64,000 bases of DNA from Halomonas alkalicola (GTDB lineage: Bacteria > Pseudomonadota > Gammaproteobacteria > Pseudomonadales > Halomonadaceae): assembly GCF_030704205.1 (NCBI RefSeq), contig NZ_CP131913.1:992001-1056000 (forward strand), in the 5' to 3' direction. The position numbers and the translations under genes were made by a program. Shown one piece after another: positions 30,547-45,973 of the stretch. The notes beneath the pieces were generated by a model. That model saw nothing but the letters and a program-made list of their open reading frames with translations. It did no database searches and had not been told where the DNA came from. Within the stretch, counting starts at the first letter, position 1. Each line of letters opens with the position of its first letter.

Positions 30547-32823
30547 TCAGGGCGCGTCGGCCAGCTCCGCTTCGGTGGAGAGATGGAGTTCGCCCTCCTC
30601 CACGGTGACGTGCACCACGCCGCCGTGCTCCGAGAGCTCGCCGAACAGGATCATCTCCGCCAGCGGCTTCTTGAGCTTCTCCTGGATCAGCCTCGCCATG
30701 GGGCGAGCGCCCATGTCCGGGTCGTAGCCCTTCTCGGCCAGCCAGTCCCGGGCCGCCAGGTCCACATCCAGCTGCACCCGCTTCTCGTCGAGCTGCGCTT
30801 GCAGCTCCACCAGGAACTTGTCCACCACGCTGCGCACCACCGAGGCGGGCAGGGCGTGGAACTGGATGATGCCGTCCAGGCGGTTGCGGAACTCCGGTGA
30901 GAAGGTCTTGCGAATCACCTCCATGGCATCGGTGGAGTGGTCCTGATGCTGGAAGCCGATGGAGCGCCGCGTGGCCTGCTCGACCCCGGCGTTGGAGGTC
31001 ATGATCAGGATCACGTGGCGGAAGTCCGCCTCGCGGCCGTTGTTGTCGGTCAGACGACCGTGGTCCATCACCTGCAGCAGCAGGTTGAAGACCTCGGGAT
31101 GCGCCTTCTCGATCTCGTCGAGCAGCAGCACGCAGTGCGGATGCTTGGTGATCGCCTCGGTCAGCAGGCCGCCCTGGTCGTAGCCCACGTAGCCCGGCGG
31201 GGCACCGATCAGCCGCGACACCGTGTGACGCTCCATGTACTCGGACATGTCGAAGCGCACCAGCTCGATCCCCATGATCTTCGACAGCTGGCGGGCCACC
31301 TCGGTCTTGCCCACCCCGGTGGGGCCGGCGAACAGGAAGCTGCCCACCGGCTTGTCCGGCGCCTTGAGCCCGGCCCGGGAGAGCTTGATCGCGGCAGAGA
31401 GGCTGTCGATCGCCTCGTCCTGGCCGAAGACCAGCATCTTGAGGTCGCGATCGAGGTTCTCGAGCAGCTTGCGGTCGGAGCTGGAGACGCTCTTCGGCGG
31501 AATCCGCGCGATGGAGGCGACCACCGCCTCGACCTGGGCGGTATCGATGGTGTCGATGCGCACCTCGGGCGGCAGCAGGCGCTGGTGGGCGCCGGCCTCG
31601 TCGATCACGTCGATGGCCTTGTCCGGCAGGTGGCGATCGCTGATGTAGCGGTCCGCCAGCCTCGCGGCGCTCTCGAGGGCCGCATCGGTGTACTTGAGCC
31701 GGTGATGCTCCTCGAAGCGTGAACGCAGCCCCTTGAGGATACGAATGGTGTCCTCCACCGAGGGGGCCGGCACGTCGACCTTCTGGAAGCGGCGGGCCAG
31801 GGCGCGATCCTTCTCGAAGATCCCGCGGTACTCCTGGAAGGTGGTGGAGCCGATGCAGCGCAGCTCGCCTGAAGAGAGCAGCGGCTTGAGCAGGTTGGAC
31901 GCGTCCATCACCCCGCCCGAGGCGGCACCGGCGCCGATCACAGTGTGGATCTCGTCGATGAAGAGGATAGCGTTGGGCTGCTTGCGCAGCTCCGCCAGGA
32001 GCCCCTTGAGGCGCTTCTCGAAGTCGCCGCGGTACTTGGTGCCGGCGAGCAGGGCGCCCATGTCCAGCGAGTAGACCACGGCATCGCTGATCACCTCGGG
32101 GACGTCCTCCTCGACGATGCGCTTGGCCAGACCCTCGGCGATGGCGGTCTTGCCCACGCCGGCCTCGCCCACCAGCAGCGGGTTGTTCTTGCGCCGCCGG
32201 GCGAGGATCTGCACCACCCGCTCGAGCTCCTGCTCGCGGCCGATCAGCGGGTCGATCTTGCCCATGCGGGCCTGCTCGTTGAGGTTGGTGGCATAGCCGG
32301 TGAGCGGGTTGCCCCCGTGCTCGTTCCCCCCCTCCTCGCTCTCCTCGGAATCCGAGGGGGCCGACGAGGGGCTCTGGCCGTACCCGGCCACCTTGGAGAT
32401 GCCGTGGGCGATGTAGTTGACGGCATCGACACGCGCAACGTTCTGCTGCTTCAGGAAGTAGACCGCCTGGCTCTCCTGCTCGGAGAAGATCGCCACCAGT
32501 ACATTGGCCCCGGTGACCTCGCTCTTGCCGGAGGACTGCACGTGGAAGACCGCCCGCTGCAGCACGCGCTGGAAGCCCAGGGTCGGCTGGGTCTCGCGGT
32601 CTGACTGATCCTCGGGAATCAGCGGCGTGGTGGAGTTGATGAAGTCCTGCAGGTCGGAGCGCAGCTTGTCGAGGTTGGCCCCGCAGGCACGCAGCACATC
32701 GGCCGCCGAGGCGTTGTCCAGCAGCGCCAGCAGCAGGTGCTCCACGGTCATGAACTCGTGCCGCTTGGAGCGCGCCACGGTGAACGCCGTGTTCAGGGTC
32801 AGTTCAAGTTCTTTGCTCAGCAT
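30547..32823 (-). CDS. clpA: ATP-dependent Clp protease ATP-binding subunit ClpA
   Basis: ClpA unfolds substrates and feeds them to ClpP. The 758-residue protein has a double Clp N-domain ([20 protein letters not shown] onward), first AAA+ module with Walker [10 protein letters not shown] and [13 protein letters not shown], second with [15 protein letters not shown] and [14 protein letters not shown], and the ClpP-binding loop in the D2 module. Length matches E. coli ClpA. It lies 144 bases downstream of clpS, its adaptor gene, on the same strand. Confidence 0.97.
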   Translation of the reverse strand: MLSKELELTLNTAFTVARSKRHEFMTVEHLLLALLDNASAADVLRACGANLDKLRSDLQDFINSTTPLIPEDQSDRETQPTLGFQRVLQRAVFHVQSSGKSEVTGANVLVAIFSEQESQAVYFLKQQNVARVDAVNYIAHGISKVAGYGQSPSSAPSDSEESEEGGNEHGGNPLTGYATNLNEQARMGKIDPLIGREQELERVVQILARRRKNNPLLVGEAGVGKTAIAEGLAKRIVEEDVPEVISDAVVYSLDMGALLAGTKYRGDFEKRLKGLLAELRKQPNAILFIDEIHTVIGAGAASGGVMDASNLLKPLLSSGELRCIGSTTFQEYRGIFEKDRALARRFQKVDVPAPSVEDTIRILKGLRSRFEEHHRLKYTDAALESAARLADRYISDRHLPDKAIDVIDEAGAHQRLLPPEVRIDTIDTAQVEAVVASIARIPPKSVSSSDRKLLENLDRDLKMLVFGQDEAIDSLSAAIKLSRAGLKAPDKPVGSFLFAGPTGVGKTEVARQLSKIMGIELVRFDMSEYMERHTVSRLIGAPPGYVGYDQGGLLTEAITKHPHCVLLLDEIEKAHPEVFNLLLQVMDHGRLTDNNGREADFRHVILIMTSNAGVEQATRRSIGFQHQDHSTDAMEVIRKTFSPEFRNRLDGIIQFHALPASVVRSVVDKFLVELQAQLDEKRVQLDVDLAARDWLAEKGYDPDMGARPMARLIQEKLKKPLAEMILFGELSEHGGVVHVTVEEGELHLSTEAELADAP

Positions 32824-32967
32824 GGCAGTCCCCTTCTTGCCGCCCAGGGCATTGCGTCGGATCTTTCGTCATCCGGCATCATCAACATCGGGCACAAACG
32901 CCGCCGTTGCAAGCCTTGCTGCCAACGGCAGGCGGTGACCACCCGTCGCGACCATGTCCGGGGGGAG

Positions 32968-33291
32968 TCAGTCCGCCGCCTCGATGTCCGAGAGCAGCGG
33001 ATGTTGACACTCTCTAGCGTATTGATTGACCTGATGGCTTTTGGTTTCCGCGATATCGCGAGTGAAGATGCCGCAGGTCGCCTTGCCCTGCGTATGCACC
33101 GTCAGCATCACCTGCACCGCTGTCTCGCTGTCCATATGAAAGAAGGTTTGCAGCACCTCCACCACGAACTCCATGGGGGTGAAGTCGTCGTTGTGCAATA
33201 CCACCTTGTACATCGGCGGGCGCGCCAGCGCAGGCTCGGCGCTCTGCACCGCCAGGTCGCCCTCCTCGTCGGTCCCCGGAGGGCGGGTCAT
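32968..33291 (-). CDS. clpS: ATP-dependent Clp protease adaptor ClpS
   Basis: ClpS delivers N-degron substrates, including those tagged by Aat and Bpt, to ClpA. The 107-residue protein has a flexible acidic N-tail and the core [21 protein letters not shown], in which the NDD and methionine line the N-degron pocket, then [22 protein letters not shown] 33291 gives the usual length; an in-frame ATG at 33318 would add nine residues. It is directly upstream of clpA. Confidence 0.95.
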   Translation of the reverse strand: MTRPPGTDEEGDLAVQSAEPALARPPMYKVVLHNDDFTPMEFVVEVLQTFFHMDSETAVQVMLTVHTQGKATCGIFTRDIAETKSHQVNQYARECQHPLLSDIEAAD

Positions 33292-33520
33292 GCCGCACCA
33301 TATCTGTCGTTGCCACATAGCGGGAGACTACTCGTTTCACGGGCCGGCTAGCGGGCGGATCAGGACGTTTTGACGTCGCCCGGCCGGCGGGGTTCATCCT
33401 GCTCTTCAACGCAGCGCCAGGCCTCAACGCAACGGCCCCCGCCCGTCATCCAGGCAGGGGCCGATGCACTCGCGGCTGACAGCGCTACCGACCTCTCGGC
33501 ATCAACGGCGCCGAGAGAGC

Positions 33521-36000
<2,480 letters not shown>

Positions 36001-36085
36001 TCAGTCCGCCCGAGCCGGCGCATGAGCAATAAGGCTGACGCCCCTCCCCCTGCCATCCTGCCCCGCTTGCCGGTAAGCTTGCCCC

Positions 36086-36724
36086 ATGAGCACCCTCTAC
36101 CTGTTGCACAAGCCCTACCGCATGCTGTCCCAGTTCACCGACCGGGCCGGCGTGGACGGCGAGCGTCGCGCGACGCTGGCCGACGTCATCGACGTGCCCG
36201 GCATCTACCCGGCCGGGCGCCTCGACCACGACTCCGAGGGGCTGCTGCTGCTCTGTGACGACGGCGAGCTGATCCACCGCATCAGCCACCCGCGCCACAA
36301 GCAGCCCAAGACCTACCGCGTCCAGGTGGAGGGCGAGCCCGATGACGCCGCCCTGCAGGCGCTGCGCCAGGGCGTCGCGCTCGGCGACGGCATGACGAAG
36401 CCGGCCAAGGTGCGTCGCCTGGAGGCGAGCGGCCTGCCCGAGCGCGACCCGCCGCTGGACCCCAGGCGCCATCCGGTGACCACCTGGCTGGAGATCACCA
36501 TCAGCGAAGGACGCAACCGCCAGGTCCGGCGGATGACCGCCCACGTCGGCCACCCCACCCTGCGCCTGGTGCGCGTGGCCATCGGCCCCTGGCGCCTCGA
36601 CGGCCTGGCCCCCGGGGAGTGGCGCCGCGAGACCCTGCATGCCCCGACCCCGTCGCGTCGTGGCCGGCCGGGCCAGGGCCCTGCTCCGCGTCGCAAGCCC
36701 GCCACGCGAGGCGGCAGGCGATGA
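36086..36724 (+). CDS. rluE: 23S rRNA pseudouridine synthase RluE
   Basis: RluE makes pseudouridine 2457 in 23S rRNA. The 212-residue protein has the RsuA/RluB/E/F family motif GRLDHDSEGLLLLCDDG with the catalytic aspartate (about residue 47), KTYRVQVEGEPDD, and GRNRQVRRMTAHVGHPTLRL near the end, followed by a short basic tail (SRRGRPGQGPAPRRKPATR). There is no S4 domain, which fits RluE. Its TGA overlaps the ATG of nudJ (ATGA). The gene block rluE-nudJ-mnmA-hflD-purB matches E. coli. Confidence 0.93.
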   Translation: MSTLYLLHKPYRMLSQFTDRAGVDGERRATLADVIDVPGIYPAGRLDHDSEGLLLLCDDGELIHRISHPRHKQPKTYRVQVEGEPDDAALQALRQGVALGDGMTKPAKVRRLEASGLPERDPPLDPRRHPVTTWLEITISEGRNRQVRRMTAHVGHPTLRLVRVAIGPWRLDGLAPGEWRRETLHAPTPSRRGRPGQGPAPRRKPATRGGRR

Positions 36725-37170
36725 GTCGCTGGCAGCCCTACGTGACCGTGGCCTGCGTGGTGGAGCGCGCCGGCGCCTTCCTGATGGTGGAGGAGGACCG
36801 CGGCGGCCCCGCCACCCTCTTCAACCAGCCCGCCGGCCACCTGGAACCGGATGAGCAGATCCTCGACGCCGCCCTGCGCGAGGTGGCCGAGGAGACCGCC
36901 TGGCGAGTCGGCATCAGCGACTACCTGGGGATGTACGTCTACCGGGCCCCGGATGGCAAGACCTTCCACAGCCACGCCTTCTTCGGCATGGCGCTGGCCC
37001 ACCTGGGCAGCGAACTGGACCCGGCGATCCTGGCCGTGCACTGGCTGACCCTGGAGGAGGTCGAGACCCTGGATCGCGAGGGTCGCCTGAGAAGCCCGCT
37101 GGTGCTGCGCCGCATCCGCGACGCCCAGGCCGGGCGCTTCTACCCCATGGACGTCATCCACGAACGCTGA
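36721..37170 (+). CDS. nudJ: Nudix hydrolase NudJ
   Basis: NudJ hydrolyses thiamine pyrophosphates and nucleotide triphosphates in E. coli. The 149-residue protein carries the Nudix box GHLEPDEQILDAAL followed by REVAEETAW (about residues 40-62), with the catalytic RE..EE glutamates intact. ATG 36721 overlaps the rluE stop by four bases, so translation is coupled. mnmA follows after 72 bases containing a TATAAT. Confidence 0.93.
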   Translation: MSRWQPYVTVACVVERAGAFLMVEEDRGGPATLFNQPAGHLEPDEQILDAALREVAEETAWRVGISDYLGMYVYRAPDGKTFHSHAFFGMALAHLGSELDPAILAVHWLTLEEVETLDREGRLRSPLVLRRIRDAQAGRFYPMDVIHER

Positions 37171-37198
37171 GTGAGCCGCGCCCGGCGCTCAGATCATG

Positions 37199-37204
37199 TA
37201 TAAT
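37199..37204 (+). promoter_or_regulatory. Consensus -10 box upstream of mnmA
   Basis: A perfect TATAAT preceded by TG sits 39 bases before the mnmA ATG. No good -35 is visible 17 bases upstream. It probably gives mnmA-hflD-purB-roxA its own promoter inside the block. Confidence 0.6.
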
Positions 37205-37242
37205 CCTGCCCCATTTATGTCACACCGACTCCGAGGGCGCCC

Positions 37243-38375
37243 ATGACCGCCACCCCAGGCAAGGTGATCGTCGGCATGTCCGGCGGCGTCGACTCCTCCG
37301 TCTCTGTCTCTGCCCTGCTGCTGCTCGAGCAGGGCTATCAGGTCGAAGGCCTGTTCATGAAGAACTGGGACGAGGACGACGGCACCGAATACTGCACCGC
37401 CAAGGCCGACCTGGCGGACGCCGAGGCCGTCTGCGACAGGCTCGGCATCCGGCTGCACACCGCCAACTTCGCCGCCGAGTACTGGGACAACGTCTTCGAG
37501 CACTTTCTGGCCGAGTACCAGGCAGGCCGAACGCCGAACCCGGACATCCTCTGCAACCGCGAGATCAAGTTCAAGGTGTTCCTGGAGTACGCCGAGATGC
37601 TCGGCGCCGAGAAGATCGCCACCGGCCACTATGTTCGCCAGGGCGAGCGCCGCGGCCCGACGGACGGCCTGCTGCGGCCGCGGCTGCTCAAGGGGCTCGA
37701 CGCCAACAAGGACCAGAGCTACTTCCTGCACGCCGTGCCCGAGGCCGCCATTGCCCGCACCCTCTTCCCGGTGGGCGAACTGGAGAAACCCGAGGTGCGC
37801 GCCATCGCCGAGCGCCACGATCTGGTGACCGCCAGGAAGAAGGATTCGACCGGCATCTGCTTCATCGGCGAGCGGCGCTTCCGCGACTTCCTCAAGCAGT
37901 ACCTGCCGGCCCAGCCCGGGGTGATCGAGACCCCCGAGGGCGAGGCGATCGGTGAGCACATGGGGCTGATGTACTACACCCTGGGTCAGCGCCAGGGCCT
38001 GGGCATCGGCGGGCTCGCCAATCACCCGGAGGCCCCCTGGTACGTGGCCGCCAAGGATCTCGAGCGCAACGTGCTGATCGCCGTGCAGGGCAAGCACCAC
38101 CCGCTGCTCTACACCGACAGCCTGGCCACCGAGGCCATGGACTGGGTGGCCGGCGAGGCGCCCGCCGCCGAGGGGCGCTTCACCGCCAAGACCCGCTATC
38201 GCCAGAGCGACGTGCCCTGCCGCATGCGCACCCGGCCGGACGGCGGCGTCGAGGTGCGCTTCATTGATCCCCAGCGGGCCGTCACCCCCGGCCAGTCGCT
38301 GGTGCTGTACGATGGCGAAATCTGCCTGGGCGGTGGGGTGATCCGTGACACCTGGAACGCCGAGGAGCCTGCCCC

Positions 38376-38379
<4 letters not shown>
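37243..38379 (+). CDS. mnmA: tRNA-uridine 2-sulfurtransferase MnmA
   Basis: MnmA adds the 2-thio group to wobble uridine 34 of Lys, Glu and Gln tRNAs. The 378-residue protein has the PP-loop [11 protein letters not shown] near residue 10, the first catalytic cysteine in [12 protein letters not shown] (about 102) and the persulfide cysteine in [14 protein letters not shown] (about 205), then the beta-barrel tRNA-binding end ([15 protein letters not shown]). Its TGA overlaps the hflD start by four bases. Confidence 0.97.
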
Positions 38380-41628
<3,249 letters not shown>

Positions 41629-41787
41629 GGGGAATAGGCTCGAGGGGCGCCAGGGGCAGGCCAAAGAGGAGGTCTTTTGCCAGGGAAGGCAAAAGTAGCT
41701 TACAGGGATGTATTTACAGCGCCTCCTCGACGGTCCGGCGCTCCGGGGCCTGCCGCTGGATCAGCCCCGAGCATGGGGAGGGATAAC

Positions 41788-42225
41788 ATGCAAAATGCCA
41801 AGCTGGAGATTCGCGAGGGGAGCTGGGAGGCGCTGGGCGCCGAGGCCACCGAGATCCGCCGGATGGTCTTCATCGAGGAGCAGCGCGTCCCCCTCGAGGA
41901 GGAGTGGGACGGCCGCGATCCCGCGTGTCGCCACTTCCTCGCCCTGCTGGAGGGGCTCCCGGTGGGCACCGCCCGCCTGCTGCCCGACGCCCATATCGGC
42001 CGGGTCGCAGTGCTTGCCGAAGCTCGCGGCTCAGGGATCGGCGCGGCGCTGATGGCGGCGGCCATCGAGGCCGCCCGCCGCGACGGCCACCCCGCCGTGG
42101 AGCTCGCCGCCCAGACCCACGCCCTCGCCTTCTACGCACGGCTGGGCTTCATTCCCTTCGGTGACGAATTCCTCGACGCCGGTATCTTGCACCGCAATAT
42201 GCGCCTTCCGCTGGCCTGTTCCTGA
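41788..42225 (+). CDS. GNAT family N-acetyltransferase (YjcF/ElaA-like)
   Basis: A 145-residue acetyltransferase. It shows IRRMVFIEEQRVPLEEEWDGRD, a segment typical of the YjcF group, the acetyl-CoA motif VAVLAEARGSGIGAALM (R-x-x-G-x-G/A), and ALAFYARLGFIPFGDEFLDAG at the end. ATG 41788 follows GGGGAGGG by 8 bases; the frame extends upstream without family likeness. The substrate is unknown. It stands alone between roxA and aceA. Confidence 0.88.
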   Translation: MQNAKLEIREGSWEALGAEATEIRRMVFIEEQRVPLEEEWDGRDPACRHFLALLEGLPVGTARLLPDAHIGRVAVLAEARGSGIGAALMAAAIEAARRDGHPAVELAAQTHALAFYARLGFIPFGDEFLDAGILHRNMRLPLACS

Positions 42226-42552
42226 GCCGGCTAACCACCTTTCAAACGAAAATTGACTACACGGGCAGGGCCATTTCGGCCCTGTTTGTAGTCGAGTTAC
42301 AACGCCTTCTTCCCCAAAGAGCCCATTGTTGAAGCCCATGGCCATGGGCCATAGTGCTTGCCATGGCGGACGACGAAACGACTGTTTGACACCGGCCTTG
42401 CGAGCGCCTTCATACATTCGTTTCAAATTCGCCCGGGTTCGACCAAGGCCGCAGAGACAAGCCGCCGGCGATGAACGAACCTGACTCCACTTCGCAGGTG
42501 CAGCATAAGCGACACCGGCAAGCCAACGACCAGACCAGGAGAGGATGACACC
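42226..42552. promoter_or_regulatory. Upstream region of aceA: terminator hairpin, TTGTA-N7-TACAA motif, palindrome
   Basis: No gene is seen. It contains CAGGGCC / GGCCCTG (42266-42284) ending in TTTG, probably the terminator of the GNAT gene; an inverted pair TTGTA-GTCGAGT-TACAA at 42286-42302, shared with a site at 46197; and a 16-bp perfect palindrome GCCCATGGCCATGGGC at 42334-42349. These are candidates for control of the glyoxylate-shunt gene. Confidence 0.5.
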
Positions 42553-44148
42553 ATGTCATACCAGGACGATATCAAGGCACTGTCCCAGCTGCGTGAAGCC
42601 ATGCAAGGCAAGTGGGCGGACATCAGCCCCGAGAGCGCCGCCCGCATGCGTGCCCAGAACCGCTTCAAGACTGGCCTGGACATCGCCAAGTACACCGCCA
42701 AGATCATGCGGGAAGACATGGCGGCCTACGACGCCGACACCGCCCAGTACACCCAGTCCCTGGGCTGCTGGCACGGCTTCATCGGCCAGCAGAAGCTGAT
42801 CTCCATCAAGAAGCACTTCGGCACCACCAAGCGTCGCTACCTCTACCTCTCCGGCTGGATGGTCGCCGCCCTGCGCTCCGAGTTCGGCCCGCTGCCCGAC
42901 CAGTCCATGCACGAGAAGACCGCCGTCTCCGGCCTGATCGGTGAGCTCTACACCTTCCTGCGCCAGGCCGACGCCTGGGAACTGAACCACCTGTTCCGCG
43001 CTCTGGAAGAGGCCAACCAGGCCGGCGACAGCGCCAAGGCCGCCGAGCTGGTGAAGCAGATCGACAACCACGAGACCCACGTGGTGCCGATCATCGCCGA
43101 CATCGATGCCGGTTTCGGCAACGCCGAGGCCACCTACCTGCTGGCCAAGCAGATGATCGAGGCGGGTGCCTGCTGCATCCAGATCGAGAACCAGGTCTCC
43201 GACGAGAAGCAGTGCGGCCACCAGGACGGCAAGGTCACCGTGCCCCACGAGGACTTCCTGGCCAAGATCAACGCCGTGCGCTACGCCTTCCTGGAGCTTG
43301 GCGTTGACGATGGCGTCATCGTCGCCCGCACCGACTCCCTGGGCGCCGGCCTGACCCAGAAGATCGCCGTGACCAACGAGCCGGGCGACCTGGGCGACCA
43401 GTACAACAGCTTCCTCGACGGCGACTACATCGACAGCGCCGACCAGATCGACAACGGCGACGTGGTCATCAAGTCCGAAGGCAAGCTGAAGAAGCTCAAG
43501 CGTCTCGCTTCCGGCCTCTTCCAGTTCAAGCCGGGCACCGGCGAGGACCGCGTGGTGCTGGACTGCATCACCAGCCTGCAGAACGGCGCCGACCTGATCT
43601 GGATCGAGACCGAGAAGCCCCACGTCGGCCAGATCGCCGGCATGGTCAACCGCATCCGCCAGGCGGTGCCGGACGCCAAGCTGGTCTACAACAACTCGCC
43701 CTCCTTCAACTGGACCCTCAACTTCCGCCAGCAGGTGTTCGACGCCTGGGAGAAGGAAGGCAAGGATGTCTCCGCCTATGACCGCGCCAAGATGATGAGC
43801 CCGGAGTACGACGCCACCGAGCTGGCCCAGCTGGCCGACGAGTGGACCCGCAACTTCCAGCGCGACTCCTCTCGCGAGGCGGGCATCTTCCACCACCTGA
43901 TCACCCTGCCGACCTACCACACGGCGGCTCTCTCCACCGACAACCTGGCCAAGGGCTACTTCGGCGACGAGGGCATGCTGGCCTACGTGGAGGGCGTGCA
44001 GCGCCGCGAGATCCGTCAGGGTATCGCCACCGTCAAGCACCAGGACATGGCCGGCTCCAACATCGGAGACGACCACAAGGAGTTCTTCCACGGCGAGGCC
44101 GCACTGAAGGCCGGTGGCAAGGACAACACCATGAACCAGTTCGGCTGA
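42553..44148 (+). CDS. aceA: Isocitrate lyase AceA
   Basis: AceA splits isocitrate into succinate and glyoxylate, the first step of the glyoxylate shunt. The 531-residue protein is of the longer Pseudomonas type, with an extra internal segment compared with the 434-residue E. coli enzyme. The catalytic cysteine is Cys221 in DEKQCGHQDGKV; IIADIDAGFGNAEATYLL and LVYNNSPSFNW carry magnesium- and substrate-binding residues. AGGAGAGGATG lies before the ATG. It is monocistronic with a strong terminator. It competes for isocitrate with the icd product. Confidence 0.97.
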   Translation: MSYQDDIKALSQLREAMQGKWADISPESAARMRAQNRFKTGLDIAKYTAKIMREDMAAYDADTAQYTQSLGCWHGFIGQQKLISIKKHFGTTKRRYLYLSGWMVAALRSEFGPLPDQSMHEKTAVSGLIGELYTFLRQADAWELNHLFRALEEANQAGDSAKAAELVKQIDNHETHVVPIIADIDAGFGNAEATYLLAKQMIEAGACCIQIENQVSDEKQCGHQDGKVTVPHEDFLAKINAVRYAFLELGVDDGVIVARTDSLGAGLTQKIAVTNEPGDLGDQYNSFLDGDYIDSADQIDNGDVVIKSEGKLKKLKRLASGLFQFKPGTGEDRVVLDCITSLQNGADLIWIETEKPHVGQIAGMVNRIRQAVPDAKLVYNNSPSFNWTLNFRQQVFDAWEKEGKDVSAYDRAKMMSPEYDATELAQLADEWTRNFQRDSSREAGIFHHLITLPTYHTAALSTDNLAKGYFGDEGMLAYVEGVQRREIRQGIATVKHQDMAGSNIGDDHKEFFHGEAALKAGGKDNTMNQFG

Positions 44149-44192
44149 TACCGGATCGGTTGATCATGGCACTGCGGTAAAACTGGAACTTG

Positions 44193-44219
44193 GGGGAGGC
44201 AGCTGCCTCCCCTTTTTTT
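44193..44219 (+). terminator. Strong Rho-independent terminator after aceA
   Basis: A perfect 20-bp palindrome, GGGGAGGCAGCTGCCTCCCC, is followed by seven T residues. Confidence 0.95.
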
Positions 44220-44331
44220 GTGCCTGCTCGCCAGGCTTTCGCCGCCGTCGCTAGCGCAAACAGAAGGGGCAGCCCCCAGGCTGCCCTCTCTGTTACGTGC
44301 GGCGAGCGCCGCGTCGGCTGTCGGACACCGC

Positions 44332-44814
44332 TCAGTGCTGGTGACCGCCCTCGCCGTGCACGTGGCCGTGCTCGATCTCTTCCTGGCTGGCCTCACGCAC
44401 CGAGGCGATCTCGACGGCGAAGTTCAGGGTCTGGCCGGCCAGCGGGTGGTTGCCGTCGACAGTGACGGTGTCACCCTCGACCTTGGTCACGGTGACCATC
44501 AGCGGGCCGCCCTGAGTCTGGGCCTGGAACTGCATGCCCGGCTCGATGCCCTCGACGCCCTGGAAGGCATCGCGGGGCACTTCCTGCACCAGCTGCTCCT
44601 GCTTCTCGCCATAGCCTTCGGCCGGTGATACCACGGCGTTGAGGGAGTCTCCCGCCTGGCGGCCTTCCAGTTCCTTCTCGAGGCCCGGAATGATGTTGCC
44701 GGCGCCATGGAGGTAGGTCAGCGGCTCGCGGCCTTCCGAACTGTCCAGCACCTCACCTGAGTCGTTGGTCAGGGTGTAGTGGAACGCGACAACGGAGTTC
44801 TGCGCAATCTGCAT
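44332..44814 (-). CDS. slyD: FKBP-type peptidyl-prolyl isomerase, SlyD-like
   Basis: A 160-residue protein with the split FKBP domain and inserted chaperone flap of SlyD: VVAFHYTLTNDSGEVLDSS, LTYLHGAGNIIPGLEKELEG, VSPAEGYGEKQEQL and VDGNHPLAGQTLNFAVEI. The C-terminal tail HGHVHGEGGHQH is histidine-rich and likely binds nickel or zinc, as in SlyD, though shorter than the E. coli tail. ATG 44814 follows AAAGG; upstream in-frame sequence is not family-like. Confidence 0.92.
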   Translation of the reverse strand: MQIAQNSVVAFHYTLTNDSGEVLDSSEGREPLTYLHGAGNIIPGLEKELEGRQAGDSLNAVVSPAEGYGEKQEQLVQEVPRDAFQGVEGIEPGMQFQAQTQGGPLMVTVTKVEGDTVTVDGNHPLAGQTLNFAVEIASVREASQEEIEHGHVHGEGGHQH

Positions 44815-45072
44815 TAATGAACCTTTCGGTGAGTGCATGTCCCGGCATGGTAACGCGGCGCGGGGGTGGCTGTCAGGGGCATGGCGGATTTTCAGGATCG
44901 CAAACGGCATCCTGAAAGGCGTTCACGCACCCGGCCGGCAGCCGTCAGCCGCCGGTAAATGGCATGCCCCCAGGGTTGACCTATGGACGGTTGCGCCCGA
45001 GTGCGGCCGCGGCTAACCTAGCTCGCACCTTTTTGATGACCCGCCTTTCACCCCTTGTCTGGAGATCTGCCC

Positions 45073-45354
45073 ATGATCCAAGTAGTGCTCTGGCTGATCG
45101 CTTTCGCAGCGATTCTCTTCCTCACCTTCAAGCGCTGGGACAGCGTGAGTCCGGCGCTGGACCGCGTGCTGCCCTCGCTGCTCAAGAGCCGCGGCGACAA
45201 TCGCACCCTCTGGGGGCTTTCGCTTGCCATCCTGGGGGCCACCGTCCTGGTGCGCCCGGTGGACATCCTGCTGACCGTGGTGCTGGCCGTGATCATCGGC
45301 CTCGTCGGCTGGAAGCTTGCTAGCTGGGCGATGAACAAGGTCGACCTGCACTGA
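45073..45354 (+). CDS. Small membrane protein of unknown function
   Basis: A 93-residue protein with two or three hydrophobic helices (VVLWLIAFAAILFLTF, LWGLSLAILGATVLV, ILLTVVLAVIIGLVGWKLAS) and a basic loop between the first two. I do not recognise a family. ATG 45073 has GGAG about 9 bases upstream. It stands alone, between the divergent slyD-like gene and the convergent lipoprotein gene. Confidence 0.7.
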   Translation: MIQVVLWLIAFAAILFLTFKRWDSVSPALDRVLPSLLKSRGDNRTLWGLSLAILGATVLVRPVDILLTVVLAVIIGLVGWKLASWAMNKVDLH

Positions 45355-45360
45355 GCCAGC

Positions 45361-45430
45361 AGCGCTGCCGGAGTGGCAGCGCTTGATCGCCGAATGGCAG
45401 AAGGCCCGCGGATCTCTCCGCGGGCCTTCT
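45361..45430 (+). terminator. Two hairpins after the small membrane gene
   Basis: The first stem is AGCGCTGCC / GGCAGCGCT (45361-45383). The second is a 14-bp perfect stem (45399-45412 with 45417-45430) followed by GCTTTC. They also lie downstream of the minus-strand lipoprotein gene. Confidence 0.85.
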
Positions 45431-45505
45431 GCTTTCAGGACTGCACTATACCCGGAACTGGGCTACCCGAAACTTTTCCCGGAGCCGGGCCAGGCGTCGC
45501 GGCGC

Positions 45506-45973
45506 TCAGTAGGGAGCCACGGTCATGTTGGCACCGCTGCCGATCAGGCGCACGCGCTGGCCGGTCTGGAAACGTTGGTCGGCCTTCTGGACGATCACCA
45601 CGCGCTGGCCGTCATCGCGACGGATCTCCATCTCCAGGGCGTTGACGCGGTTGGTGGCCTCCTCGATGCGCGAGCCAGCCACGGCGCCACCGATCACACC
45701 GGCGGCAGTCGCCAGGTCGCGACCGCTGCCGCCACCTACCTGGCGGCCCAGCAGGCCACCGACCACGGCACCACCGCCGGTGCCGACGATGCCCCCGGCG
45801 CGGCTGTCGGCCTGGATCTGCACCTGGCGCACGGCCTCGATGGTGCCGAAGGTCACGGTCTGGGCGGTGCCGGCCTGGCTGCCACGGTAGACGTTGCCGC
45901 CCATCGTCGAGGTATTGGCGCAGCCAGCCAGGGTCAGGGCACCGATGGCAAGGATGGGAAGAAGTCGCTTCAT
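45506..45973 (-). CDS. Glycine-zipper 2TM lipoprotein (SlyB/Pcp-like)
   Basis: A 155-residue outer-membrane lipoprotein. It has a signal peptide with lipobox LAGC (Cys18), a glycine-zipper segment GGIVGTGGGAVVGGLLGRQVGGGSG and AAGVIGGAVAGS (split here; about residues 60-100), and a C-terminal domain with QRVVIVQKADQRFQTGQRVRL. SlyB-type proteins stabilise the outer membrane under stress. Gene is monocistronic, with AGGAGG before the ATG. Confidence 0.9.
   Translation of the reverse strand: MKRLLPILAIGALTLAGCANTSTMGGNVYRGSQAGTAQTVTFGTIEAVRQVQIQADSRAGGIVGTGGGAVVGGLLGRQVGGGSGRDLATAAGVIGGAVAGSRIEEATNRVNALEMEIRRDDGQRVVIVQKADQRFQTGQRVRLIGSGANMTVAPY

Noticed and set aside
41674-41695. CTTTTGCC / GGCAAAAG hairpin after roxA as a terminator
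   Set aside because: The stem is only 8 bp, with no T-run on the plus strand and a coding region following closely; support too weak to list.
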